Source: Chelatococcus reniformis | Lineage (GTDB): Bacteria; Pseudomonadota; Alphaproteobacteria; Rhizobiales; Beijerinckiaceae | Assembly (NCBI RefSeq): GCF_014640075.1 | Contig: NZ_BMGG01000011.1 | Coordinates: 186,432-250,431 of the forward strand | Direction of reading: 5' to 3' | DNA: 64,000 nt | Part shown: positions 44,135 through 53,007 of the stretch, piece by piece | Numbering within the stretch: position 1 is the first letter of the stretch | Layout of the letters: the number at the start of each line of letters is the position of its first letter | Program-made: the position numbers and the translations under genes | Notes under the pieces: generated by a model | What the model was told of the DNA's origin: nothing | The model's database searches: none | Seen by the model: only the letters and a program-made list of their open reading frames with translations

Positions 44135-45676
44135 CTATCTACTGCTGTCGGCCGGATCCGGCGCATTCGGGTCGGCGTTCTTCTGCGCGACGCCGCGGTT
44201 GGTGACGCGCCGCGGATCGACGTCGAGCGTGACCTCGTTGGCGTCGAGCCAGGCCAAGTCCTCGAGGATGCCGGCGCGAACGTCTTCGGGATCGTAGCCG
44301 GCGACGCGCTGCTCCTCGCTGAGCCAGCTGAGGCCGGAGCGGATGGCATCCTTGGCCGCGGCGATCTCCTCCGCCGGGTTGAGCATCTCCCAGCGCGGCG
44401 GTGTCCAGCCGAGCCGGAAGGGCTCCGTCGAGCCGGTGGCTACGGCGGCCGCTTCGAGCGTCCACGCAGCGAGCGGGTCCAGCATCTGCGGGACGAGCAT
44501 GTTCCACCGCCAGGCGTCGACGTTGGAGCGAAAGTTGATCCGGCCCAGCCGGCCGCTGATGAAGCTGACCTCGCCCAGATTGCCGGTGAGCGTCTCGAAG
44601 GGGATGCCCAGGCCCGCGGCCACCTCGTGCAACGTCGCCGACGCATAGGGTCCGAAGTCCTGTGTGGTCGGCGGCGTCGCGAAGGAGACGCTCTCCCCCG
44701 AGCGGAGCCGCTCCACCATGCCCGGCTCGAAGCTCTCGACCGGGTAGTTGCCTTGCGGGTCCGGGGGCTGGATGGTTCCGTCCGCGTTAGGGACGCCGAA
44801 GTCCCCGTCCTCGTCGGTGGTGATGAAGGCCGCGAAGCAGGCGGCGATCTTCTGCCGGATCAGCTGCGCGTCGGTGTAGTCGGCGAAGTCTCGCATCCGC
44901 AGGATGACGGGAGCGAACCAGCTGACGCCCCTCACCTGCCCGGGGCGATCGACCCGGTAGACGTGCGCCACGAAGTCCGCCGAGACGCGCTGGCCGCGCG
45001 TGGCCATGCGGCGGCCGAGCATCAGCGAGCCGGGATGCTGGTCGAACAGGTAGTAGGCGACGCGCCGACCGATCGCGTTGAACTCGATGCCCTGGATGGC
45101 GTAGTTGCCGTTCGGCTGCGGCCCGTCGATGGTCGTGTCGAGATAGTCGGGCTCGAGCACCTGGATCTGGAAGGGCAGCGCGAAGCCGTCGGACGGGCGG
45201 CGAATGCGCTTGCGGATCAGGACCTCGCCAGCCTCGACGATCGTGCCGAGCGCGAGCGCTTGCAGGCCGTAGAGGTTCAGCCGGCCATCCGCATCGATGT
45301 CGGTCGTGTCGAAGTGGCGCGTCAGCAGCGCCTTGATCTGCGCGGCCCGCCCTGCCCGATCCGCCATCACTCGCGGCAGGAGGCCGGCGCCGACGGCGTT
45401 GTTCGTGATGACCAGCTTGGCTGAAGCCGCGTGGGCGTTGTTGCGCACCATGTCGCGCGCGACGTCGCGGAGGCGGCCGCCGGCGGTGCGCGTCTCGACG
45501 TTGGCATCGGTACCGACCGCGCGCCAGCCCTGTGTCCGCCGGCCGACGCTGGCCGCCTCGTAGACGTTCCGCGTCAGCGCAGCGCGCTGCATGCGCGTGC
45601 GAGCTTCTGTCCGGCGCTCTGCCGATCGCGGCGAGACGTAACTGATGGCCCGGTCGAGCCAATTGGCCTGCGGCAT
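44135..45676 (-). CDS. Portal protein (lambda gpB type)
   Basis: This 513-residue protein has GGRLRDVARDMVRNNAHAAS, LEPDYLDTTIDGP, IQGIEFNAIGRRVAYYLFD and HVYRVDRPGQVRGVSWF, the lambda-type portal signature. It forms the DNA entry ring. Its start overlaps the gpW-like gene's stop. Confidence 0.93.
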   Translation of the reverse strand: MPQANWLDRAISYVSPRSAERRTEARTRMQRAALTRNVYEAASVGRRTQGWRAVGTDANVETRTAGGRLRDVARDMVRNNAHAASAKLVITNNAVGAGLLPRVMADRAGRAAQIKALLTRHFDTTDIDADGRLNLYGLQALALGTIVEAGEVLIRKRIRRPSDGFALPFQIQVLEPDYLDTTIDGPQPNGNYAIQGIEFNAIGRRVAYYLFDQHPGSLMLGRRMATRGQRVSADFVAHVYRVDRPGQVRGVSWFAPVILRMRDFADYTDAQLIRQKIAACFAAFITTDEDGDFGVPNADGTIQPPDPQGNYPVESFEPGMVERLRSGESVSFATPPTTQDFGPYASATLHEVAAGLGIPFETLTGNLGEVSFISGRLGRINFRSNVDAWRWNMLVPQMLDPLAAWTLEAAAVATGSTEPFRLGWTPPRWEMLNPAEEIAAAKDAIRSGLSWLSEEQRVAGYDPEDVRAGILEDLAWLDANEVTLDVDPRRVTNRGVAQKNADPNAPDPADSSR

Positions 45677-45882
45677 CAGAGACCCGAACTATAGCCGGCG
45701 ACCGTGCGTCGGGCCCGCACCGGCAGACCCAGCTCACGCTTCAAGGCATCGCGGATTGACCGCAGCTCGGCCAGGCTCGCGTACTCGACGCTCTTGCCGT
45801 TGTAGCTCACCCGCGTCGTGCCCGACGCGATGGCGAGCTCGATCGCCTCGAGGCGAACCTGGATCTGCTGCGGTGTGGGCAC
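45676..45882 (-). CDS. gpW-like head-tail joining protein
   Basis: This 68-residue protein, containing IQVRLEAIELAIASGTTRV and YASLAELRSIRDALKRELG, has size, helical pattern and position that fit lambda gpW, which seals DNA in the head. Confidence 0.8.
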   Translation of the reverse strand: MPTPQQIQVRLEAIELAIASGTTRVSYNGKSVEYASLAELRSIRDALKRELGLPVRARRTVAGYSSGL

Positions 45883-45883
45883 G

Positions 45884-46345
45884 TCAGGCCGCCGGCTTCG
45901 GCTTGCTCGGAGCGTCTTGTGCCGGCGCCGACGGCGTGGCGCCTATCGCGGCCGTGAAGCTGCGCTCCACCTGGCCGACCACATCGGCGGACGAAACTGC
46001 CACCGGCGCGCCGGCATCGTGCGTCGGCCGCGAATTCGACGGCAGTTCGGTGCCGGCCTCGGCAGTGCCTGCCTGAGCGGTGGTGAGCACGACAGTCCCG
46101 GCATCACCCTTCAGGCGCACCGACAGCAGCTCGCCGCCAACGGTCTGGGTCACGCCGACGAGGTCGCCGGCCTGCAGCATCTCCCTCACCTCGGCGTCGC
46201 TGACATACTCGCTCGGCAGCCGCAGGTTCGTCCCGCTGGGGTCGATCGCGCAGCCCGGATGGGTCCAGACCGAGCCGACCCGCGTCAGCACGCCGTCGCC
46301 CTTCTTTGCCAGCGCCGCGGCGCCGTTCTGCTTCTTCTCAGCCAT
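45884..46345 (-). CDS. Uncharacterised phage protein
   Basis: This 153-residue protein has a small N-terminal domain (GVLTRVGSVWTHPGCAIDPS, SEYVSDAEVREMLQAGDLVG) and a disordered Ala/Pro-rich C-terminus. It lies between terminase and gpW, where lambda-like phages often carry a small accessory head gene. Confidence 0.6.
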   Translation of the reverse strand: MAEKKQNGAAALAKKGDGVLTRVGSVWTHPGCAIDPSGTNLRLPSEYVSDAEVREMLQAGDLVGVTQTVGGELLSVRLKGDAGTVVLTTAQAGTAEAGTELPSNSRPTHDAGAPVAVSSADVVGQVERSFTAAIGATPSAPAQDAPSKPKPAA

Positions 46346-46354
46346 CGCAATCTC

Positions 46355-48268
46355 CTATCGTGGTGACAGCCACCCCCGGCGGCGCCCCAAGAAGTTCTGC
46401 TGACGTGCGCGTGGGGCGGCCCTGACCGCCTCAGCCTGGACGGCGATCGGTGGATCGAATGCCGCTGGGGTTTCAGCCGTCGCGGTTGGGGACGCACCCG
46501 CTTCGGCGTCTACATGGGGCGAAATTCGGTCCAGCCTGATCGGCAGCGAGCGGAGGGCGGCGAGAGCCAGTACCGCCGTGTCGAGCGCCTCGTTGCGCTT
46601 CCCCTTGGGCAGCACCCACACCCGGTAGGGCCGGCCCTCGCGGTACCGGGTCATGACTTGCTCGGCGGTCAGCTGGTCGAAATACGCTCGGTTGAAGGCG
46701 TCATCGGCGGGAAAGTGGATGTAGCCGGGCCCCGGCTTGGCGATCTTGAGGCGTCCGTACAGTGCATCCTTTGCCGTATCCACGCCGAGCAAGAACACCG
46801 TGTCGTTCGTCTTCGTTCGGCTGGCGCGCTTGGGCCAGATCGGCTTCGGGCCGGCCATGCCCTTCGTCGGAAAGACCCTCCGATTCCGTCGCGACCGGCA
46901 GAACGAAAGGACCTGCGCACCATGATGACCGCCGGTGTCGATGCACGCCGACCTGACGCGCAGCAGCCGTCCGGCGTCGGTCCGCATCGGCGAGAGCAAC
47001 AGGGCATCAAGGTCCTTCCAGACCTGCGGCTGCGCGGGATCGCCGGGCAAAACCTCGTAGAGGCAAGCCCAGCACTCTTCCTGCCGCCCCCAGCCCAGGA
47101 CCTGCACTTCGAGGCGGTCGCCCTGGACGTCGATGCCGGCGGTGAGCGCCACGATCGCGTCGGGCAAGCTGTCGCCGTCGTAGACTTCGCCGCGGTTGAT
47201 CAGGTCGGCGGCGTTGGCACCGTCGCCCTTCTCCTCCCACGGCTCGCCGAGCACCGTGTTCACCCAGACCTGGAGCAGTTCCGGGCGCTCGGCCGCTTCA
47301 AGGAACTCGCTGACGATCTGCTCGAGCGTGAGCCAGGGGGACAGGAAGCCCGGAACGTGGAAACCGGCGATGCCGCTGAATTGCGCCGTCGCCTGCCAGT
47401 GTCCTTTCCGCAGCGCTGCCCAGCGCTCGACGTCAGTCCACGGCCTTGAGCAGGCCTCACATGAATAGATCGCCGACTCGGGATGGTGCGCAACGGTGTC
47501 GCCGGCCTCGTCCTTGGTCTTGTTCCATCGCACCTGCGACCACTTCAGGTGCTGCAGCGTCTTGCAGTGAGGACACGGGACCATGAACCGCCTCTGGTCC
47601 GATCGCTCCCATTCCCGCCAAACCACCGATGTCGTTTTCAGCGTCGGCGTCGAGCCGAGTAGCGTTTTGCGGTTCCAGAAGGTGGTCTGGCGCTTCGCGG
47701 CGAGCTTGAGCGGATCGCCTTCACTGCCGGCAGAGACCGGATACCTGTCCACCTCATCGGCGAGCACGACGCGGATCGGCCGCGAAGCCAGCGAAGCCGG
47801 CGAGTTGGCGCCCACGACCGAGAGATGCCCGCCTGGAAAGAGCTTATGCAGCAGCGTGTTTCCGCTGTCGCGCGCCCTTGGATCCCTCACCTTGCCGGCC
47901 AGCATAGGCGTGTCGCGCAGCATGGGCGCCAGGCGGTCTTTCGACCAGGCCTCGCCCATCTCCAGTGTCGGCTGGATTACCAGCAACGGCGCCGGGTCCT
48001 GTGCAATGTGGAAACCCACGATGTTGTTCAGGATCTCGGTCCAGCCGACCTGCGCCGCCTTCGGCACCACGATCGACTTGACTGTCGGATCCGACAGCGC
48101 GTCCATGATCCCGCGCTGGTATTCGGCCGCCGCAGTCACCCACCGGCCAGGCGCCGCAGATGCCTCGGCGCTGAGTCTGCGCTCCCGGTCCGCCCATTCC
48201 GACACGGTCAGCCGCGGCGGCGGCTTCCACCTCTCGAAGGCCCGCCTAACCCGAGCTATCAGCGCCAC
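46355..48268 (-). CDS. Terminase large subunit, GpA type
   Basis: This protein of about 637 residues has an ATPase with VVPKAAQVGWTEILNNIVGF (Walker A-like) and RVVLADEVDRYP (Walker B). A zinc-finger-like CPHCKT/CEACSRPW pair and a nuclease domain (DALYGRLKIAKPGPGYIHFP) follow. It packages DNA into the head. The frame is open to 48349 and overlaps the small subunit gene; a GTG at 48268 near the first homologous residue is my choice, but the exact start is uncertain. Confidence 0.9.
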   Translation of the reverse strand: MALIARVRRAFERWKPPPRLTVSEWADRERRLSAEASAAPGRWVTAAAEYQRGIMDALSDPTVKSIVVPKAAQVGWTEILNNIVGFHIAQDPAPLLVIQPTLEMGEAWSKDRLAPMLRDTPMLAGKVRDPRARDSGNTLLHKLFPGGHLSVVGANSPASLASRPIRVVLADEVDRYPVSAGSEGDPLKLAAKRQTTFWNRKTLLGSTPTLKTTSVVWREWERSDQRRFMVPCPHCKTLQHLKWSQVRWNKTKDEAGDTVAHHPESAIYSCEACSRPWTDVERWAALRKGHWQATAQFSGIAGFHVPGFLSPWLTLEQIVSEFLEAAERPELLQVWVNTVLGEPWEEKGDGANAADLINRGEVYDGDSLPDAIVALTAGIDVQGDRLEVQVLGWGRQEECWACLYEVLPGDPAQPQVWKDLDALLLSPMRTDAGRLLRVRSACIDTGGHHGAQVLSFCRSRRNRRVFPTKGMAGPKPIWPKRASRTKTNDTVFLLGVDTAKDALYGRLKIAKPGPGYIHFPADDAFNRAYFDQLTAEQVMTRYREGRPYRVWVLPKGKRNEALDTAVLALAALRSLPIRLDRISPHVDAEAGASPTATAETPAAFDPPIAVQAEAVRAAPRARQQNFLGRRRGWLSPR

Positions 48269-48752
48269 CGGCGCGTGGATCCTCAGAACCTTCGACGAGC
48301 GTGCCGGCGAGATCTTCGAGGGCCGCCGTGACTTCGGCTTCGATCGCACTCTGCACCTCGGTCGCCGTGGTCATCGTCGCAAGCGCCGGCCCAAGCTTCG
48401 TCGGCATTGCGAGCAGGCGGCTCCGGGCGATGCTGATCATTTCGACCCAAGCGGCCTCCGCATCCTCCGCAGAGACTAGCTCGCCTCGTGTGACGGCATT
48501 CTGGAGTTCTGTCTTGTCGGCGAGCGCGCGGTCTTTACGAGCGCGCTCCTGCTCCGGATTGAGGTCGCCACTGCCCGAGCCGCGCGCGCTAGGTTGCTCA
48601 CGTAGGTGTCGGATATATGCCGTGACCGACGCCGGCGCGTCATAGCGATCGCGCCCGACCTTCGCCAGTACACCACGCTGCGCGAGATCTCGGATCGTGC
48701 GCTCGGAGCAATCGAACAACGCGGCCAGCTGCACCGCGGCAACGGCGGTCAT
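48246..48752 (-). CDS. Terminase small subunit-like protein
   Basis: This 168-residue protein has an N-terminal HTH (LAALFDCSERTIRDLAQRGV) like lambda Nu1, then EQERARKDRALADKTELQNA and a helical C-terminus. It recognises packaging-site DNA with the large subunit. Its start overlaps the next gene's stop by ATGA. Confidence 0.82.
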   Translation of the reverse strand: MTAVAAVQLAALFDCSERTIRDLAQRGVLAKVGRDRYDAPASVTAYIRHLREQPSARGSGSGDLNPEQERARKDRALADKTELQNAVTRGELVSAEDAEAAWVEMISIARSRLLAMPTKLGPALATMTTATEVQSAIEAEVTAALEDLAGTLVEGSEDPRAGGADSSG

Positions 48753-49126
48753 GCGATCTGGACCGGCTTCCCTGCCCGCTGCGCCCGACGAATTGTGTCT
48801 TCGGTGCCGCCCTTTCGGCTGGGCGCCACGAACGCGATGACGCGATCCGCGGCGTCGACGACCTGCTGGTTTCGTTCGTGGTAGCGCCGCGAGGCTTCCC
48901 CCCGGGATCGAACGCCGCCCAGATCCGGCAGCAGTTCGGTCACCGGCAACCCGCGGGCCCGTGCCGCGTCCGCCGCCCAGCTGTCCACGCCCCGGCAGCC
49001 GCCGGAGACGACAATGGTGCCCGCCGGCAGAGCGGCAATGGCGGCCTCTACAGCGTGGCGGTCCAGTCGCTCCCGTGAGCCGACGACCGCGACCCGTTCG
49101 ACACCGTTACCGTGCCCGATATCCAT
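48749..49126 (-). CDS. SLOG-like (DUF2493/YspA-type) nucleotide-binding protein
   Basis: This 125-residue Rossmann-like protein has VAVVGSRERLDRHAVEAAI, GTIVVSGGCRGVDSWAADAA and ADRVIAFVAPSRKGGTED, the order of the SLOG fold. SLOG proteins bind nucleotide ligands, and some sense NAD-derived signals. It overlaps the phosphoribosyltransferase gene by 79 bases and the terminase gene by ATGA. Confidence 0.8.
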   Translation of the reverse strand: MDIGHGNGVERVAVVGSRERLDRHAVEAAIAALPAGTIVVSGGCRGVDSWAADAARARGLPVTELLPDLGGVRSRGEASRRYHERNQQVVDAADRVIAFVAPSRKGGTEDTIRRAQRAGKPVQIA

Positions 49127-49683
49127 GCGATCCCTACCGCGGCGCAGCCCTTGCCCCTGAGAGCGGTCAGCGCCTCTTCCATGTGCCAGCCTGAGGTGGC
49201 GACATCATCCACCAGCAGCACAATGCCAGGATGTGATGGAACGTCAATCCAACTTATAGGGGCAAGCTTGCGAAACTCTTTCGGATGAGACGCCCCGCGA
49301 ACGAACCGGTCCTCGAAGTACTGCTGGAACGGGACGGCCAGGCGGTCGGCCACCGCCACCGCGAGCTGTTTGCCGAAGCAGTCCGGCCGACGGGAGTGGC
49401 CACACGGCACCGTCGTTACCGACGCGGCCTTGCCGATCAGACGTTCGGCCAGCCCCGCTATTTCGTCAGCTGCCGGCGCGAGCACGGGCGACAACGGAAG
49501 CGCCTTTTGCGCCCGGAGCGCGGCGATGTCGGCCGCCTTCGCCTGCGACGCCCAGCATCGCACCGAAGCCCACGTCACGCCGTTGCGCGAGTAGAGTGTC
49601 GGCCGATGCACGAGCGAGCCCAGCGGCGAAGGCTCCGCGGTCGGGGTTCTCGGCACCAGCCCCAATGCGGCGTTCCAGTCCAT
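49048..49683 (-). CDS. Phosphoribosyltransferase-family protein
   Basis: This 211-residue protein has the PRPP-binding loop GIVLLVDDVATSGWHMEEAL and an upstream GKAASVTTVPCGHSRRPDCF. The base specificity is not evident. It lacks the Cys-rich N-terminus of ComF. The gene overlaps the SLOG-like gene, suggesting a joint role in nucleotide metabolism or signalling. The gap 49684-49906 shows no gene. Confidence 0.8.
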   Translation of the reverse strand: MDWNAALGLVPRTPTAEPSPLGSLVHRPTLYSRNGVTWASVRCWASQAKAADIAALRAQKALPLSPVLAPAADEIAGLAERLIGKAASVTTVPCGHSRRPDCFGKQLAVAVADRLAVPFQQYFEDRFVRGASHPKEFRKLAPISWIDVPSHPGIVLLVDDVATSGWHMEEALTALRGKGCAAVGIAWISGTVTVSNGSRSSAHGSDWTATL

Positions 49684-49906
49684 CGCATCCCAGGTTGTGA
49701 AACAGCCGCTCGGCGGTTTTGGCAGCGGCCCTGCAAAGTTCTGGCGCTAGAAACACATCGCAGTCGCGCGTTACCCGTGGCCGGGGGCGGGGGTGGAAGG
49801 ACCCGGGGTTTCTATCGGGGTGTCGCCGTGAAACAGGGTCCCCTTGACCGCCGGACGAGGGTCCGGAACCCCTCTCGAAGCTCCGGTGCACCCCGTGGTG
49901 ACGCGC

Positions 49907-50212
49907 CTACTTGCCGCTGCCGCTACCATCTCCGCCGGGGTTGCCGCCGGTATTGCGGTTGGGTCCGCCCTTGATGCTGCCAGTGGCGTCTGTCTTGGCC
50001 GGGTCGGACGCGCTGTTGGGACCGCCTGTCGAGGAGTCGGAGCGCACGCTCGAGCCGATGCCCTGCTGCTGGTTGGACATTCCAGGCGGATTGGAGGTGG
50101 GCGAGTTGGCGCTGCCACCCATGGTGCCGGAGCTACCTGGCGACTGGGCGAACGCGATGGTCGAGCCGCCGATGACGAGGGCGGCGGCGAAGGGAATGAC
50201 AAACTGCTTCAA
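49907..50212 (-). CDS. Small secreted Gly/Ser/Asn-rich protein
   Basis: This 101-residue protein has a signal peptide (KQFVIPFAAALVIGGSTIAFAQ) and a low-complexity mature part rich in Gly, Ser, Asn and Pro, probably disordered. The start is TTG 50212 behind AAGGAGATCTCCC. Similar short exported proteins are common in rhizobial chromosomes, so it looks like host cargo rather than phage. Confidence 0.65.
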   Translation of the reverse strand: MKQFVIPFAAALVIGGSTIAFAQSPGSSGTMGGSANSPTSNPPGMSNQQQGIGSSVRSDSSTGGPNSASDPAKTDATGSIKGGPNRNTGGNPGGDGSGSGK

Positions 50213-50349
50213 GGGAGATCTCCTTGCTTGAGGTCGCAGACCAACCGCCGGCGCAAGGGGAGGTTCCTGTGTGAATACCGATCGCGCTCCGCCTCAGGGA
50301 ACGGACCTGAGGTCGACACGTTAAGACGCCAGCAAAAGGAGGCGTTGGA

Positions 50350-50499
50350 ATGGCAGAAGCACAGGTCGCCGCTGAAAAGTCCGGAGGCATGGACTACCCG
50401 GAGCACGAGAAAACCTATCGACGCTTCATCACGTTTTCCAAGTGGAGCGTCATCCACATCGTCGTGATCCTGGCGCTGATGGCGATGTTCCTTCTGTAG
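50350..50499 (+). CDS. aa3-type cytochrome c oxidase subunit IV
   Basis: This 49-residue protein contains MDYPEHEKTYRRFITF, a single transmembrane helix (VIHIVVILALMAMFLL) and nothing after it. This is the signature of the small alphaproteobacterial CoxIV subunit, which sits at the edge of the aa3 oxidase. AAAAGGAGGCGTTGGA precedes the ATG. It lies amid phage genes on the opposite strand, with no other oxidase gene near. Confidence 0.85.
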   Translation: MAEAQVAAEKSGGMDYPEHEKTYRRFITFSKWSVIHIVVILALMAMFLL

Positions 50500-50579
50500 A
50501 TGGCGCCATCGGCGAACTAGTTCGCCGCTTGCTTCGCCGCATCGTTAAAGGTCAAGCGAATATCGGGCTGAGATCCCGG

Positions 50580-51167
50580 TCACCGCCGCGTGCGCATGGC
50601 CTTCGCCATCGCCGCCGGGAAGGCCACTCGCACCTCGGCGAGCATCGAACGCCTGAAGTCCTCGACGAAGGGGACGTCCTTCTTGATGCGAGCCATCGGC
50701 GCGAGCTTGTACATGAGCTCGAGACGCTTGGCCTTGCCGCGTCCGGTCTCCTGGAAGATCAAGTTTCCCTTGCGCACCGAGCGCTTGAGCATGCTGGGCT
50801 TCTGGTTGGCGGCGACGCCGCGAGCGGTGCGGCGGACGCGGGCGGTCGGGATGGCGAGCATGCCGCGCGCCGGACGCTTGGTGCCGCCCCTGGCATGGAG
50901 GCCGAGGTGAGCGCGGCCCATGCTGTCGAAGATCGCGCCCTCGAGCTTGCCCTTCGTCGCCGTCTCCACCCGCAGCGCGGCGGAGAGGAACGACCGGTTG
51001 CGCACCGTCACGCTCTTAGGCCAGGTCTCGGTGACGAGCTTCTTCCTGGTGTTGAACAAAGCGGTGTTCAGCGCCCCTGCGAGAGCGAACGGCACCTGAT
51101 CAGCAGCGCCACCGATCTGCCGTGACGCGCGCTCAAAGTCGCGCAGGTCGAACTTGATGTCGATCAT
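50580..51167 (-). CDS. Phage minor tail/head-closure-like protein
   Basis: This 195-residue basic protein, containing DFERASRQIGGAADQVPFAL and TRKKLVTETWPKSVTVRNRS, then FVEDFRRSMLAEVRVAFPAAM, resembles phage minor tail proteins of the Gp10/tail-completion kind. It is detached from the main tail block. Confidence 0.55.
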   Translation of the reverse strand: MIDIKFDLRDFERASRQIGGAADQVPFALAGALNTALFNTRKKLVTETWPKSVTVRNRSFLSAALRVETATKGKLEGAIFDSMGRAHLGLHARGGTKRPARGMLAIPTARVRRTARGVAANQKPSMLKRSVRKGNLIFQETGRGKAKRLELMYKLAPMARIKKDVPFVEDFRRSMLAEVRVAFPAAMAKAMRTRR

Positions 51168-51304
51168 CGATCCCCACTTCGCCGTCGCAGCGCCTCTATC
51201 GCAGCCACGGGCAGCAGCACGACGTACAGGCCAGCTGCGAGGATGACGGCGGCTACGGTCCTCGCTGCCTCAAAGGCCGGGGACGTCGGGCGGTGCGCAT
51301 TCAT
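51164..51304 (-). CDS. 46-residue membrane protein
   Basis: This small ORF has one helix (TVAAVILAAGLYVVLLPVAAI) and a basic end. Its stop overlaps the next gene's ATG (ATGA), and GAGGCGGAGC precedes its start. Function unknown. Confidence 0.6.
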   Translation of the reverse strand: MNAHRPTSPAFEAARTVAAVILAAGLYVVLLPVAAIEALRRRSGDR

Positions 51305-51437
51305 GCTCCGCCTCACGCCAATCGCACCGGTCCGCCTGTGGAAAACGGGTCTATCCCCACAAACCTAAGCGCAGGTCACCGCGGGTGTGCTCCGACGCGT
51401 CTACAATCCCTGCGTTGATTCGACGAAGGAGGGGCAC

Positions 51438-51647
51438 ATGTCCCAGAAGTTCCAGACCGGCGATTTGGTGAGGCTGAGATCCGGGGGGCCGACCATGACG
51501 ATCGTCCAAGTGATCAAATCATTTGGAGGTGGTGAAAGTGACGTGAGGTGTAATTGGTTCGCGGAGGCCAAAGGCGAGCAGAAAGTCAGCGAGAGCGTCT
51601 TTCCGATGGCTGCCCTTGAAGCAGCCAGCAAGCCCAGCGACGAATAA
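51438..51647 (+). CDS. YodC-like DUF2158 protein
   Basis: This 69-residue protein opens KFQTGDLVRLRSGGPTMTI and continues VRCNWFAEAKGEQKVSESVF, the DUF2158 pattern of E. coli YodC. AAGGAGGGGCAC precedes the ATG. The function is unknown; the family is common on mobile elements. It is on the plus strand within minus-strand phage genes. Confidence 0.85.
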   Translation: MSQKFQTGDLVRLRSGGPTMTIVQVIKSFGGGESDVRCNWFAEAKGEQKVSESVFPMAALEAASKPSDE

Positions 51648-51660
51648 TCTCTGCTAAGCA

Positions 51661-51705
51661 GGGGGGACAAGCACGTCTTGTCCCTCCGCTGTCCCTGTGT
51701 CCCTG
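51661..51705. repeat. GTCCCT repeat cluster and hairpin
   Basis: Three copies of TGTCCCT (51679-51685, 51690-51696, 51698-51704) follow a hairpin in which GGGACAAG pairs with CTTGTCCC. The reverse motif AGGGACA recurs at 53008-53091, so the two clusters flank a two-gene unit. The remaining gap to 51898 shows no gene. Confidence 0.5.
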
Positions 51706-51898
51706 CCCTGTAGGTCGAGATAACCTTGAACCGTCGAGCCTTGTAAGCGGAGGTCTATATAGGCCTCGACGCTTACCGATTAGCGGCGATCACAGGGGCC
51801 TGACGGCCCTGCTCTCTGCTACGGACACAATGTTGGCTGATCTGTGCGCGTGTATGCGCTCCGCGTAGTGGTTACGTCAACTGCCTAAGATTTAATCG

Positions 51899-52504
51899 TT
51901 ACGCTTCAGCGCTATCGCCTGTGGGCCGTTTCGCGTTGGCGCGCAATACCCTTGCAGCGAGTTCGTCAACCGCCTGAAGTTTCACACTGCTCAGAAATTC
52001 GGCGTAAGTTTTTGCCCTGCCACCGAGGATCTTGGCATCGACGCGCTGCGATCGGTAGGCGCGATTCACCTCGGCGAGCGCACCCGAACGCTGGCGCTCG
52101 GCAATCAACTCGTCGACGCGGCGGAGCGCTGCGCAGACGCGATCGGCGACTATGTTGTGGGCCGTGAGAGGCGAGCGAGCGGCCTTGGCCGCGGCTGTGA
52201 TCGCCGCATTGGCCTCGTCCGGGGATGCGCGGAACCAGGCTGACAGAGGCCGGCCAAGGCGCGATGCGACAGCTTCGGTCTTTGCGGCCGCCATCCAATA
52301 GACCGGGCCGACCTCGACCGCCTGCTGATTGCCGTTGCGCAGGTCGGCGAGCCGTCGCGCCGGGTCTCGCACGATGTCGATCCGAACAGAGCCAGCCGAC
52401 GACATCTCGGTGACGAACACCGCGATCAGGTCGAAGGCCCTCAGGTATCGCTGGACCAGCGACCGCAGGTGCCCGCCGAACAGCGGGTCGATGTTCTGCC
52501 CCAT
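51899..52504 (-). CDS. Uncharacterised phage replication-region protein
   Basis: This 201-residue mostly helical protein has VQRYLRAFDLIAVFVTEMSS, RLADLRNGNQQAVEVGPVYW and VDELIAERQRSGALAEVNRA. Its start shares one base with the stop of the gene above, a coupled pair. No family recognised. Confidence 0.6.
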   Translation of the reverse strand: MGQNIDPLFGGHLRSLVQRYLRAFDLIAVFVTEMSSAGSVRIDIVRDPARRLADLRNGNQQAVEVGPVYWMAAAKTEAVASRLGRPLSAWFRASPDEANAAITAAAKAARSPLTAHNIVADRVCAALRRVDELIAERQRSGALAEVNRAYRSQRVDAKILGGRAKTYAEFLSSVKLQAVDELAARVLRANAKRPTGDSAEA

Positions 52505-52989
52505 CAGAAAACCGGCCTCCGCAAGGCATTGAGATCGTCGACGATGATCTGAAGCCCGGCCAGAATGACGTCGGCCTCCTCCCCGTGCGGCCGCTCGGCA
52601 ACCTGGGCTTCGACCCAGCGGCGGACGTGCGGCAACAGGTCGGGCCGTCGACGCCCCAGGATCAGCATCCAGTCGAGCGCGGCCTCCATGGCGGCGACCT
52701 GCTGCGAGGTGGCCTGCATCTTCACGCGGTTTCGTTCGCGCTCGCGATCCTGGGCGGCCTGCTGATCCTCGGCCTGGGCCAGCAGGTCGGCCCAATCGTG
52801 GACATAGGTCGGCCAGGGCGTGCCGTAGCCGAGCTTGATGCCGGTCAGGGGCATCATGCGCAGGGTCTCGAAGCCCTCGACGAGACGGCGGCCGACGTGC
52901 TCGGGCGTCCAAACCGGGGGGATGTAGTCGTCGGGAGGCGGTACGCCGTCGAGTGGGTGCCAGGCGTAGAGAGGGTCGTCATTCATCAT
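52504..52989 (-). CDS. Uncharacterised phage replication-region protein
   Basis: This 161-residue protein has an N-terminal Pro-rich part (YAWHPLDGVPPPDDYIPPVW) and a coiled-coil region rich in Glu/Arg/Gln. Lies directly upstream of, and coupled to, the gene at 51899. It could be a replication accessory protein by position only. Confidence 0.6.
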   Translation of the reverse strand: MMNDDPLYAWHPLDGVPPPDDYIPPVWTPEHVGRRLVEGFETLRMMPLTGIKLGYGTPWPTYVHDWADLLAQAEDQQAAQDRERERNRVKMQATSQQVAAMEAALDWMLILGRRRPDLLPHVRRWVEAQVAERPHGEEADVILAGLQIIVDDLNALRRPVF

Positions 52990-53007
52990 GCCGAGCGCAC
53001 CGAGGAC

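Noticed and set aside
41966-45424. 1152-codon plus-strand open frame opposite the capsid and portal genes
   Set aside because: A shadow produced by high GC and codon bias. The minus strand encodes clear capsid and portal proteins.
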